Assembly: GCA_039621445.1 (NCBI GenBank)
Contig: CP154956.1
Location: 15,355,508 to 15,419,507, forward strand
Origin: Euglena gracilis
Lineage: Eukaryota; Euglenida; Euglenophyceae; Euglenales
DNA length: 64,000 bases
Direction: 5' to 3'
A program made the position numbers and the translations under genes. The notes under the pieces were generated by a model. The model was not told the DNA's origin. It did not search any database and was given only the letters and a program-made list of their open reading frames with translations. Shown here in pieces: positions 47,189-57,440 of this stretch (within the stretch, counting starts at the first letter, position 1; the number at the start of each line of letters is the position of its first letter).

Positions 47189-47454
47189 AAATCGTCACAA
47201 AAAAGAAATGATGCCAGGGTTGTCCAAATGGGTTCTGGGCAGGGGGAGTGTGTGAGTGACTCAATTGACATTATTCACATAATTATTTGCGCATTTGCAC
47301 ACGTTTTATGGAGTGTCAAAACCCTAGGTTCTGCCCCCCCCCAACAAAAAACCGAACAGAATTTTTTTTTGGTGGGGTTTCAGAAGAAATATATCCAAGC
47401 AGTTGGCATGTTAACGAAAGGGTTTTTTTTGTAAACCATTACAAAAAACAAGTA

Positions 47455-48060
47455 TTATTATATCTTATATTATATATATATATAATGTCTATATAGATAT
47501 ATATTATATCTCATTAATCATATAGATATATATCTAAGATATCTATAGTATATCTATATATAGATAATTATATACTATATATCACATTTCTATATGTATG
47601 AATATTCTCTTCTCTTCCTCTCTCCTTCTCTTCCTATTCCTTCTCTTCTCTTCTCTTCTCTCTCTCTTTCTTTCCCTCCTCTTCTCCTCTCTTATCTGCC
47701 TTCTCTTCTCTTCTCTCTTCTCTTCTCTTCTCTTCTCTCTCTTCTCTTCCTCTTCTCTTCTTTCTCTTCTCTTCTATTGTTCTCTCTCTTCTCTTTATAC
47801 TATATTCTACCACATTAAGCCTCTTATATGATGAATAATATAGAATATGGACTATAGAACATAAACATATAATATAATGTTCAACATATAATACATGCAA
47901 AAATACAGAATATATAATATAAAATATATAATGTATAATATATAATATATAATATGTAATATATAATATATAATATACAATATGATATATATATATATAG
48001 GATATGATATATATATATATATACATGATATATATACATATATATTAAAAAACAAATTAC
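47455..48060. repeat. AT-rich tracts around a pyrimidine (TCTTC)n tract
   Basis: TATA and ATAT words at 47455-47590, a 210-base CT-only tract of TTCTC and TCTCT units at 47600-47800, then TATAATATA words to 48060. Confidence 0.95.
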
Positions 48061-48189
48061 ATTTCATTATATTATATTACGTTACACTGCACTGCATTGC
48101 ATTGCGTTGCATTACATTACATACACAATATTGTATTGTACAGTAGGGGAACTAAATAGTGGGACATTCCACCGGAACTAAATAGTGGG

Positions 48190-48549
48190 ACCCCCCCCAA
48201 AAAAACGAGTGAAACTCACTCGAGTTGCACAACGTTTTCTTTTTAGCTGCAAAGATTACAGTGTCTATCGGTCTCGCATGAATAATTACTGGCTTTTGCC
48301 TTTCAAAGGATGGAAATGAGCTGGAGGAAGGCTTCAATGACGTGTGGGCCCTGCATGAGAGTCCAGGATAGCCACATTGCGGCTGGGCATGGAGTAAAAC
48401 CCCAATTTGCTGGGGAGCAACATCTGCGAAAGCGCGCTGGAGTGCGGACCACAGTTTGTTTCGGCCAGTCGGCTAGAGAAAATGCAACCTTCCAGCTTTG
48501 CGGTCACCAACGGCCATATGTGCTCGATTGGGTTTAGGTCGGGGCTCAT
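48190..48549 (-). pseudogene. Tc1/mariner transposase C-terminus, left arm
   Basis: Minus frame SPDLNPIEHIWPLVTAKLEG is the conserved segment at the third acid residue of the DDE/DDD catalytic triad (family: SPDLNPIE--W). SMPSR---IL-SHAGPTRH, the typical C-terminal end, follows after a decayed linker containing no room for a full reading frame. The catalytic N-terminal two thirds are absent. Dead remnant. Confidence 0.8.
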
Positions 48550-49279
48550 CGGAGGCCAGGTGCCGTGTTCGTTTTTTCGCGACCCTACAAGGGTAAAATT
48601 GGTATGGGGGTGTTCAGCAATCTCATGGCTGCGACAATTTGGTCACCCGCAACAAATGCAGTCAGTTGTAAAAAAAAAAAGTGTCAGTGTGCGATCTGTA
48701 TGTGTATGCATCCATCCAGGCCAGGGGTTTTCTTAAGGACCCCCCCCCCCCGGGGTCCAGCCTTCGGCTGGCAAAAAGGCTGCTGGCTGGAAACAAGCTG
48801 GACCCCCCCCCCGGGGGGATAGGGGGGGTCGCTGAGCTCTTATCCCTTTATGGGTAAGAGCGAAGCTTACCACCGTCGAAATCCCCCCCTTAGTTGCACT
48901 AAGGCTTCTTGTCTGTTTATGGCCGGCGCTAACTTCGCTTCTGGCCCAGTTTGCTGCGTGGTGAGTGGCCAGGGACCTCGAAATCCCCCCCCTCGACCCC
49001 CCCCCTCCCCCCCCCCCCGGGTCGGGGCCACCAGGAGAACCGACGGATTATCACCCTGATCCCGGCCCGGTTCCCGGAATTTTTTTTTTCAGTCGCGAGC
49101 GACTGGATTTCTAGTTTCCGAATCACCTGGGTTTGACCCCCAACTCCCCGCCAGGCCCGAGTTATTCACGCGCGAAGGGGTCCAAACTCGGTAGGATTTA
49201 CCCGCCCCCCCTGGATGAGCCCCCCCCCCCCTGGACTGCCAAAAAATGTCAATTTTCAAAATATCTCCAAAATGAAGCC

Positions 49280-49700
49280 AAACCAAAGGAAATGTCCGGA
49301 GACCTAATTTGAAGCCCTTGGAACGCCCCATCCACCGGTATTTTGATTTCCCCCCAACTCCTCTCCTAGCCCGAGATACGGCCGTTTTCGGCGCAGCTGG
49401 CCGTTTTGTACACTTTTCCCTCTGTTCGACTTCGACGATACGGCCGTTTTCGGGGGGTGGGGGGTCAAAAAATCGATGTTTTCAAAATTTCTCGAAAATG
49501 GTGCAAAATCAAAGGAAATGTCCAGAGACCTAAATTGAAGCCCTTGGAACGCTCTATCTACTGGGATTTTGGTTTCCCCGCAACTCCCCGCCCAGCCCGA
49601 GATACAGGCGTTTTTTTGGCCAATTTGGCCATTTCAGGCCATTTTGTACACTTTTCCCTCTGTTCGACCGTTTTCGGCCAAAAAAGTCGAAAAAAATCGA
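49280..49700. repeat. Two copies of a 227-bp unit
   Basis: AAAGGAAATGTCC-GAGACCTAA and TTGAAGCCCTTGGAACGC occur at 49287 and again 227 bases later, as do CCCGAGATAC and TACACTTTTCCCTCTGTTCG. The second unit merges into the 163-bp satellite. Confidence 0.85.
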
Positions 49701-51430
49701 AAAATTTTTTTTGCCCGAAACGATGTTTTTTGGCCTCCCGGACCCAGAAAAACTGTTTTTGAGCCAAAAACGAGCGATTTTCGACCCGCCAGTGCCCCGT
49801 TTTGGGCCGCCGACCCATTGACTTTGGGTCAAAACCGGGTCAAAAAAGTCGAAAAAAATCAAAAAATTTTTTTTTGCCCGAAACGATGTTTTTTGGCCTC
49901 CCGGACCCAGAAAAACTGTTTTTGAGCCGAAAACGAGCGTTTTTCGACCCGCCAGCGCCCCGTTTTGGGCCGCCGACCCATTGATTTTGGGTCAAAACCG
50001 GGTCGAAAAAGTCGAAAAAAATCGAAAAAAATTTTTTTGCCCGAAACGATGTTTTTGGGCCTCCCGGACCCGGAAAAACTGTTTTTGAGCCGAAAACCAG
50101 CGTTTTTCGACCCGCCAGCGCCCCGTTTTGGGCCGCCGACCCATTGATTTTGGGTCAAAACCGGGTCGAAAAAGTCGAAAAAATCGAAAAATTTTTTTTT
50201 GCCCGAAACGATGTTTTTTGGCCTCCCGGACCCGGAAAAACTGTTTTTGAGCCGAAAACGAGCGTTTTTCGACCCGCCAGCGCCCCGTTTTGGGCCGCCG
50301 CCGACCCATTGATTTTGGGTCAAAACCGGGTCAAAAAAGTCGAAAAAAATCAAAAAAAATTTTTTGCCCGAAACGATGTTTTTTGGCCTCCAGGACCCAG
50401 AAAAACTGTTTTTGAGCCGAAAACGAGCGTTTTTCGACCCGCCAGCGCCCCGTTTTGGGCCGCCGCCCCATTGACTTTGGGTCAAAACCAGGTCGAAAAA
50501 GTCGAAAAAAATCGAAAAATTTTTTTTTGCCCGAAACGATGTTTTTTGGCCTCCCGGACCCGGAAAAACTGTTTTTGAGCCGAAAACGAGCGTTTTTCGA
50601 CCCGCCAGCGCCCCGTTTTGGGCCGCCGACCCATTGACTTTGGGTCAAAACCGGGTCAAAAAAAGTCGAAAAAAATCAAAAAAAATTTTTTGCCCGAAAC
50701 GATGTTTTTTGCTCCCGGACCCAGAAAAACTTGTTTTTGAGCCGAAAACGAGCGTTTTTCGACCCGCCAGCGCCCCGTTTTGGGCCGCCGCCCCATTGAC
50801 TTTGGGTCAAAACCGGGTCGAAAAAGTCGAAAAAAATCGAAAATTTTTTTTTGGCCCCAAACGATGTTTTTGGGCCTCCCGGACCCGGAAAAACTGTTTT
50901 TGAGCCGAAAACGAGCGTTTTTCGACCTGCCAGCGCCCCGTTTTGGGCCGCCGACCCATTGATTTTGGGTCAAAACCGGGTCGAAAAAGTCGAAAAAAAA
51001 CGAAAAAATTTTTTTGGCCCCAAACGATGTTTTTGGGCCTCCCGGACCCGGAAAAACTGTTTTTGAGCCGAAAACGAGCGTTTTTCGACCCGCCGGCGCC
51101 CCGTTTTGGGCCGCCGACCCATTGGCTTTGGGTCAAATCCGGGTCAAAAAAGTCGAAAAAAATCGAAAAATTTTTTTTGCCCGAAACGATGTTTTTTGGC
51201 CTCCCGGACCCAGAAAAACTTGTTTTTGAGCCGAAAACGAGCGTTTTTCGACCCGCCGGCGCCCCGTTTTGGGCCGCCGACCCATTGACTTTGGGTCAAA
51301 ACCGGGTCAAAAAAGTCGAAAAAAATCGGAAAATTTTTTTTTGCCCGAAACGACGTTTTTTGGCCTCCCGGACCCGGAAAAACTGGTTTTGAGCCGAAAA
51401 CGAGCGTTTTTCAACCCGCCAGCGCCATGT
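49700..51430. repeat. 163-bp satellite (about 10-11 copies)
   Basis: CCGTTTTGGGCCGCCGACCC recurs near 49797, 49960, 50123, 50286, 50450, 50613, 50775, 50938, 51101 and 51264. Each unit has a GTCGAAAAAAATCGAAAAAT stretch and GCCCGAAACGATGTTTTTTG. 163 mod 3 = 1, which yields overlapping apparent proteins in all frames. Copies are 93-98% alike by eye. Confidence 0.97.
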
Positions 51431-52009
51431 TTCTGGCACAAACACATGAATTTCAGTCAAAAGAGCTCCATGGGGTGTGCCAGTATGTATGGAGGGTCAA
51501 TGAAGGGGTGGGTGCGCGCTTATTAAGAGCTCAGCACTATTCAAAACCTGGTCCGGGGCTGGAGGGGGCTGGGCTGGGCTTGGTCGATGAAAAACAAAAT
51601 TGTCTAAAACATTTTTGCCTTCTCGACATTTTGATGGATGGAGCTAGATCAAGGCTGGGGGGCTGTGCAGAGGAAGCTGTGATGAGGGGAAAAAATGCAG
51701 GGATAGATGTGCTGGGCAACCCAGTTGGCTGGCCAGCCTGCGGCCAGCTGGACAGCCTTCGGCTGGCTGGCCCGACCTCTGGCCGTGCGGGACCCAACTT
51801 TATTTCACTAGACGGGGGGGGGTCCCAGCCCGAATTTGGGCTTCTGGCTTGACCCCCCCCCGGGGGATGGGGTCCCCTCCGGCTTAAGAAAACCCCTGGT
51901 GCAGGCAGGCATGTGTGCTTGTGCGTGCATGTGTGCTTGAGAGCGACGTGCGATTGTGTGTGCGTGCATGTGGGTGCGATGGGTGCGTGTGTGTGCAAAG
52001 CTGGAAGGT

Positions 52010-52364
52010 TGCATTTTCTCTAGCCGACTGGCCGAAACAAACTGTGGTCCGCACTCCAGCGCGCTTTCGCAGATGTTGCTCCCCAGCAAATTGGGGTTTT
52101 AATCCATGCCCAGCCGCAATGTGGCTATCCTGGACTCTCATGCAGGGCCCACACGTCATTGAAGCCTTCCTCCAGCTCATTTCCATCCTTTGAAAGGCAA
52201 AAGCCAGTAATTATTCATGCGAGACCGATAGACACTGTAATCTTCGCAGCTAAAAAGAAAACATTGTGCAACTCGAGTGAGTTTCGGGGAAACTTCGTTT
52301 TTTTGGGGGGGGTGTCCCACTATTTAGTTCTGGTGGACTGTCCCACTATTTAGTTCCCCTACTG
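52010..52364 (+). pseudogene. Tc1/mariner transposase C-terminus, right arm
   Basis: Inverted copy of the left arm from CTGGAAGGTTGCATTTTCTC to the terminal repeat, differing at few positions (one TAA in place of TAC-type change near 52101). It is shorter and lacks the SPDLNPIE part. Confidence 0.8.
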
Positions 52365-52628
52365 TATTACATTACATTACATTATATTGTATTTATCATA
52401 TTGCAAAAAAATGCAAATAATAATATGTACAAGTAAAAATTATTATTTCGGTTTTATATACATATTATATATACATATATATTTTTCGTATATACTTTAT
52501 TTCGGTAGATACAAAACAATTTTGTTTTTACATCATTGACATTGCAACTCGAATGGACAAAAATTTCTTGAGCGTTTCTTCTGCGCTAATGTGTCAACGA
52601 TGTGGGGGGTGGTCAATCTGGGACGGGC

Positions 52629-52721
52629 CCAGGTGTTAATCATCACCATGCAGACGGTTAATATCGCGCTCAACGCCATCATGCCCAGAGAGGCCCACGG
52701 CTGGTCCCGGTCCCCCCATGG
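52629..52721 (-). pseudogene. Second copy of the transporter TM1 exon
   Basis: After a possible acceptor GACCGCAG the frame reads WGDRDQPWASLGMMALSAIL, TVCMVMINTW, corresponding to DRGRAWASLGTMALNVLL, TVSIVMINVW in exon 1. The border TGG|GCCCGT repeats the GC donor of exon 1. No other transporter exon was found between here and exon 1, so it is an alternative first exon, or a remnant of a partial tandem duplication. Confidence 0.6.
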
Positions 52722-52852
52722 CTGCGGTCAAGCACCTCTGGGGAGGTTGGTTGGTACTGGCGTCAGCGCATGTGATAGGGAGAGCCACGACAAAAACACG
52801 CGGGGAAATGCCCCCCCTGGAAGAAAAAAAACAGGCCTTCGGAACACCAACA

Positions 52853-52925
52853 GTTAGGGTTGGGAGCACAAATAGCCAACCTTAACTCTAACCTTAACCT
52901 GAACCCAAACCAAACCCTAATCCAA
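52853..52925. repeat. Interstitial telomere-like run
   Basis: GTTAGGGTTGGG followed by AACCTTAACTCTAACCTTAA and AACCAAACCCTAATCC; degenerate and again in both orientations. Confidence 0.7.
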
Positions 52926-52944
52926 AACTTATTAATGTTTTTTC

Positions 52945-53083
52945 CTTACCCCCCCCTGCCGTACGACCGGGTTCCTGCAACCTGCGACTGGGGGGGGGTG
53001 GTCGTAACACCCCCATAACCTGCAACCTGTGACCGGGGGTAGTTGTAAATGAGGGGTGGTCGTACGACAAGGGGGGGGGTAAG
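52945..53083. mobile_element. C-cap element, CGTACGACC word family
   Basis: 139 bp; left end CTTACCCCCCCCTGCCGTAC GACC, right end GGTCGTACGACAAGG with a G run and TAAG. CTGCAACCTG-GAC and GTGGTCGTAA words inside give further pairing. Confidence 0.8.
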
Positions 53084-54530
53084 ATTCCTTTGTGTGTATT
53101 TTAGTGCTTCCTGCCCCCCCCCATTGGGCCAAAACTGGGCTGGCCAAACTTGCCAGCCAGCCCCAGCCACCTAATTTTTTGAAAAGAACACCCACAAAAA
53201 ACCTTGGAAAAATTTTAGAGGAGGGTCTAACTGTCCACGGGGCTCAAATTATGGCCCCGAAAAGTTTTACGGTCGGCTGCTCTCCTGTCTTTTCAATGTA
53301 CCCAATCTGACACAAACAAGTCCTCTTTATGCACAGCAAACATTTCCATTGGGTGAGGCTTATTGGCGTGCTTTCAAATTAACCTCGATAATCCGCCCAC
53401 GTTCCGCTAATCATCCCACGTACTCCCTCAGGAAACTGTCTCCAGACAAAACAGCGAGTAGAGAGGTAAGAGGCAGGTCTCTAGGAAAACAGGTCAGCGG
53501 GTATGGGACCTGGGCTGGTCTGGTTCAAATGGAAAAAATTTGACATTTTCGACCGCCGGCAGGGATGTATGGGATGCCGTGGGGGCGAGTCCCTCCCCAC
53601 CTTCCCAACATGGAGGGGGGGGGGTCGGACTCCCAACCCGTACCTCGAAACTGAAGGGGGTTGGAAAAATTTTCGGTTTTGTGGACCAAAAGGCCGGAGG
53701 CCATGATTTTTCTTTGAAAATAATCCAAAAATGCCCATTTTTTGTGCTTTTTGAACACTTTCTATGTGGAAAACTCCAAAGCATCCAAAAATGTGCAATA
53801 TGCTCAAAAAGTGAGGAAAAAGTGCATTTTTTGTTCATTTTCGGCGCCCAGAGCCAAAAGAAAAATTTCCACTATTTTCGGACCCCAAGGAGGGGAGCCC
53901 AGGGAACCCACATTTTTTTTGAGGGTCAATTTTGGGATCAAATTTTTACCGTTGTGAAAAAGCCCCCCCCCCAAAATGGCCAAAATCCTGCCTCCAGCGA
54001 GAGACGCACAACGCCCTTCAGGGCACCCAGGGGTCAGGCAAACCCACCTGACCTCACCGGGGGGGGGGGTCCAAACTAAATTTAAAAAAAACCTTGCTTT
54101 GGTGCCCTTGAATGACAAGAAATCATCCAACACCCCCCACCCCATGGCCAAAAGAAAGGCAGGGGCCTCTGTGCGCCCAATCTATACAATCCGCCTGAAT
54201 GCCACCATCACTCACCTAAGACTGACGCAGGGGCCACACAGACGTCGGAACCAGACGAATGATGAAGGACTAACAATGAGTGTGACAGTAGACGTTGGTT
54301 CCTCATTTTGTGTTGCATTCCCCTGCGTATGTTTCATGACGGAGGGGCATCTGCATCATTTTATCGCTCACACAAAGCGTGGCCAACACGCATTTGTGCC
54401 CCTCCCCTCCAGACTGAAACTGAAAGCTGAGTATGGACATGCCAACGGGGTGCCCAACCAATGGCTTCACTGGCGGAGTACAACAACAGCATTGGTGTGA
54501 CAATTTCAATTTCCTGGGGGGGGTAGGTTG
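53084..54530. other. Region without a recognised gene
   Basis: Contains G/C runs at 53612, 53964 and 54058, a right-end-like GGTCCAAACTAAATTTAAAA at 54068 that resembles the hAT-type MITE ends, and a mixed-composition open frame on + (54145-54500) with no known domain. Confidence 0.35.
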
Positions 54531-54704
54531 TATAGTTATGATAGGTTATATGTTATATATATTATTTTTAGTATAGTTATATGTTATATATATTATTTTT
54601 AGTATTATAGATTATTATTATATGTTATATATATTATATATTATATATTATATACATTATATATATTATATATAGGTGATAAGTTATATGCTATATATAT
54701 ATAT
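54530..54704. repeat. AT-rich tract
   Basis: TATATGTTATATATATTATT units; continues beyond the next element to 55120, so the element is inserted in the tract. Confidence 0.9.
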
Positions 54705-54994
54705 GGCAGGTGGGAAGTTTAATACCCCCCCCGGGGGGGGTATTAAACTTCCCACCAGGTTGTGCACCCCCGTTATTGAGGGTGTAGGGTTAGGTGCGCA
54801 CATGCTGATTTGAGCTCATCGGCTGCGTTGCGCTGATCGGTGAGGTGGCGTAACATTGCCGATTAGCGCAACATAGCCAATTAGCGCAAATTAGCATGTG
54901 CGCACCTAACCCTATACCTTCAAATGAAGGGGCCGCCCAACCTGGTGGGAAGTTTAATCCCCCCCCTAGGAGGGTATTAAACTTCCCACCTGCC
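54705..54994. mobile_element. Nested palindromic C-cap MITE, AAGTTTAATACC family
   Basis: 290 bp in a TATA tract. The outer ends are GGCAGGTGGGAAGTTTAATA and its exact complement. Just inside are a second inverted pair (ATTAAACTTCCCACCAGGTT and AACCTGGTGGGAAGTTTAAT) and a third (TAGGGTTAGGTGCGCACATG and CATGTGCGCACCTAACCCTA). Each end therefore folds on itself and the two ends fold together. Confidence 0.9.
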
Positions 54995-55689
54995 ATATAT
55001 ATTATATATTATATATACATATTATTATACGTTATATATTATATATTATTATATGTTATATATATTATATGGGTCATAGGTTATATGTTATAGGTATAGT
55101 TATATGTTATAGGTATTCTGACGAATGAATGAAGCGTCAAATAGGTTTTCTTTTACCAACCCCGGGGGGGCTGACTTGTGCCATGGGGTGCCTGCCCATA
55201 GCAGGCACACCCCTGCTATCTGGGAAGGGGTCAGTTTTGGGTCCGGTACCTGCCGACCAAGCCAATTGTCCCTTGAAAATGGCCACTTTGGGATGCCTTG
55301 GGCGCCATCGAGTGAACATTTGTACCCCCCCCAAGCCCAACCCTTCTGGGGTGGGGGTGCGAAAACGCTTAACCCTTCTGCGTGCCCATGGTCCCCCCCA
55401 GGGGTGCAAACTTCCTCGAAAAGAAGGGCGTCAAAGCTCCACACGGGCACCAAAGACTCTGGACGCTCGGCAGGTGAGCAGCACGTGTATTTGTGGCCAA
55501 AGGATGGGGCGGGTCGTCTGCTACCGGAAAGGCCTCGTGGGGGCCGCAGATAAGTGGGTGGGAGGGGGAACAGTGCAGGGCCAGCGTGGCCTGCGGCGAG
55601 GCAGGCCCGGGGGGGCAGGGCTGCCCACCGGCCCTGGACAGTGCTTTCCCTCCTTAGCCACAGGCCTGGCATTTTTTTGACGACCCCAC

Positions 55690-55945
55690 GGGGAGGGCGG
55701 GAGGGGGTCACTTCCACTCTTCCAAAAATGAGTCAGTACAACCCGGTACTACAGTACTACCCGAGGGGGGGGATGGTCGGCCACTCTGGAATCTGGGAAC
55801 CGTGAAAAAAAATATGCCATGTTTCCTGCGTCTTCGATGCAGGTTCGTTTTTATGGTGTTTTTTTTACCAGTTCAGGACAAAAACCAGTCAGTCACCCTG
55901 GAAACCCAGTCTCCAACTCCCACTCACCGGGGGGGGGGGCAGACT
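55690..55945. mobile_element. CAGTCAGTCAC-family element (diverged)
   Basis: GGGGGTCACTTCCACTCTTC, GGTCGGCCACTCTGGAA and AAAACCAGTCAGTCACCC in family order, with a longer unrelated interior. Confidence 0.65.
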
Positions 55946-56013
55946 GAGTGATTGCATGGCCCCATCGGGGGAGTCCGACGCCATCGCCTGCGGGGTGCGC
56001 CACAGCTGTGCAC

Positions 56014-56077
56014 CTTTCCCCGGGCCCAAACCCACCACCCACCCACCCAGAGGCCTGCCCAATGGCCCCCACCAGGG
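56014..56077 (-). CDS. Putative exon b of an unknown minus-strand gene
   Basis: Acceptor CCCATCCAG and donor GAAAG|GTGCAC enclose 64 bases encoding LVGAIGQASGWVGGGFGPGE. Joined to the exon at 56952-57044 in phase it gives GGNACCEALVGAIGQASGWV. The Gly/Ala-rich segment could be a membrane helix or flexible region. Product unknown. Confidence 0.35.
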
Positions 56078-56951
56078 CTGGATGGGAAGGCCTCATGGGG
56101 GGCACCGCACATGACACTGTGCAAAGAAACATTCCATCGGCGCGGAGGACGCAGAAGGAATATTCTGACCAAAATCGACGCTCCAGAAATAACCCCCCCA
56201 TTAGTGCTGCGGGGCCAATGGAGCTGCGGGGCCAAATAGTGCTGCACCCCGCCGGATGAAGCGAGCGTCCAACAGTGCAACCCCCCCAAAAACATAGCAA
56301 TGCGAAATGCGTAGAAGCTGGTGCAGCCTCCTGCCGCCGGAGGCGGCCGTCCAATAGTGCTGCAGTGCAATGCTATTTGGGGGGGTTTACGGGAATGGGG
56401 GTGGGGGGTCGAACTTCCCACCACCCACCAGGATGGGACATGGTCGACCCCTCCCCCACCCATCACCCTCCCAATGCCTCCCACACGTGTTTAGTCAATG
56501 CCTCCATCCATTCATTCCATTCATTAAACCACTGCCTCCATTTTCATTCCTGTTAAGCTCCTGGGGGAGGTTTGGGGCCCGTAGCACCAGCTTAAGACCT
56601 GAGCACAGCCTTCATCTTTCCCCCGCCCCCTTGTTTATGATGTGGCAATGTTGCTGGAATGCTGTTGACCAACAGGATCTTAAAACAACACACCATGCTA
56701 AACTTGGACGGAAAAAAATGAACCAATAAAAACATACCAGGCTAGACACAACGACATGCTGTGTCTTGGATAAAACGGATGGGACAGACAGAATTTTATA
56801 AAAGACTGGGGACACCAACCCCCATCTTAGGGTGGGCCCTGGTGGGATCCAGGGACCCACTTTTTGTGGGGTCCTTTTGGAGAACAAAAAAATACGCGGC
56901 GCTCAGACCAAAAATATACGGTCAAACCCCCTACAATTTGCTGACGCTTAC

Positions 56952-57044
56952 CTTCACAGCAGGCATTTCCGCCTGAATATCCTCTGTCAGCCATTATCAG
57001 TTCTGAGTATGCGTCAACCAAGCTGAGAGGTCCCATGGTGGCTG
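56952..57044 (-). CDS. Putative first coding exon (exon a), unknown product
   Basis: Acceptor TTGCCTTCACAG, then CAGCCACCATGG (a strong start context) and the frame MGPLSLVDAYSELIMADRGY, SGGNACCE, ending at a near-consensus donor GAAG|GTAAGC in phase 1. The other two frames have stops. Upstream the same frame is also open, so ATG at 57036 is probable rather than certain. A CAGTCAGTCAC-family element begins about 100 bases upstream. Confidence 0.5.
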
Positions 57045-57144
57045 CTGTGAAGGCAACCCAGGGGCTTGGAGTCAAGGTTCCGCTGCCCAACTGCTTGTCG
57101 GTTTTGTTCAGGGGTTCTCCTCCCCCTGTGCGTCCAGACCACCC

Positions 57145-57440
57145 CCCACCATACCATTGCTTAGCGACCCCGGGGGGGTCACTTTCCACTCTGAAAAACT
57201 AGTTAGTTACTTTTTCCGAAGAAACCAGTCAGACACTTTATCCCGCCCCGGGGGGGGGGGGGATCGGCCACTCTTCAGGAGGCTATGAAATTTTTCCAAA
57301 AGGTTGCAAAAAATCCAAAAAAATTCCGGCGCCTTCGGCGCCAGGCCAGCCACTTTTCATTTTCGGGCCTACCCCATCCCCCAGGGGGGCTCTGGGCCAA
57401 AAAACCAGTCAGTCACCCCCTCTCGGGGGGTGGGGTAGGA
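57145..57440 (+). mobile_element. CAGTCAGTCAC-family element
   Basis: The cleanest copy: CCATACCATTGCTTAGCGAC, GTCACTTTCCACTCTGAAAA, AAACCAGTCAGACACTTTAT, GATCGGCCACTCTTC, CCGGCGCCTTCGGCGCC, then AAACCAGTCAGTCACCCCC at the right end. Confidence 0.85.

Larger units (their letters stand above)
48722..51898. mobile_element. hAT-like element nested in the composite
   Basis: Left end CAGGGGTTTTCTTAAGGACC and right end GGCTTAAGAAAACCCCTG are inverted. Outside are ATCCAGGC (48714-48721) and GTGCAGGC (51899-51906), an 8-bp repeat with 6 identities. Internal subterminal segments with GCCAGCCTTCGGCTGGC words also mirror each other (48760-48790 and 51720-51780). No transposase is visible; the centre is the 163-bp satellite. 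Confidence 0.7.
48141..52364. mobile_element. Fold-back Tc1/mariner-type composite
   Basis: CAGTAGGGGAACTAAATAGT at the left and its exact reverse complement at the right, each flanked by the TA dinucleotide that this superfamily duplicates. Both arms (about 400 bases) run from the terminal repeat into the same C-terminal end of a transposase gene, so the structure has two 3' ends in inverted orientation and no 5' end. The terminal repeat contains the word GGAACTAAATAGTGGGAC twice. The 3.4-kb centre is unrelated and includes a hAT-like element. Confidence 0.85.

Noticed and set aside
49554-51526. Overlapping 60-208 residue frames with PETMFFGLPDPEKL-like repeats
   Set aside because: Frames of the 163-bp satellite.
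55402-55471. Short + strand frame GANFLEKKGVKAPHGHQRLW before CGGCAG|GTGAGC
   Set aside because: Good donor and acceptor, but only 70 bases, all three frames are open and no neighbouring exon fits.
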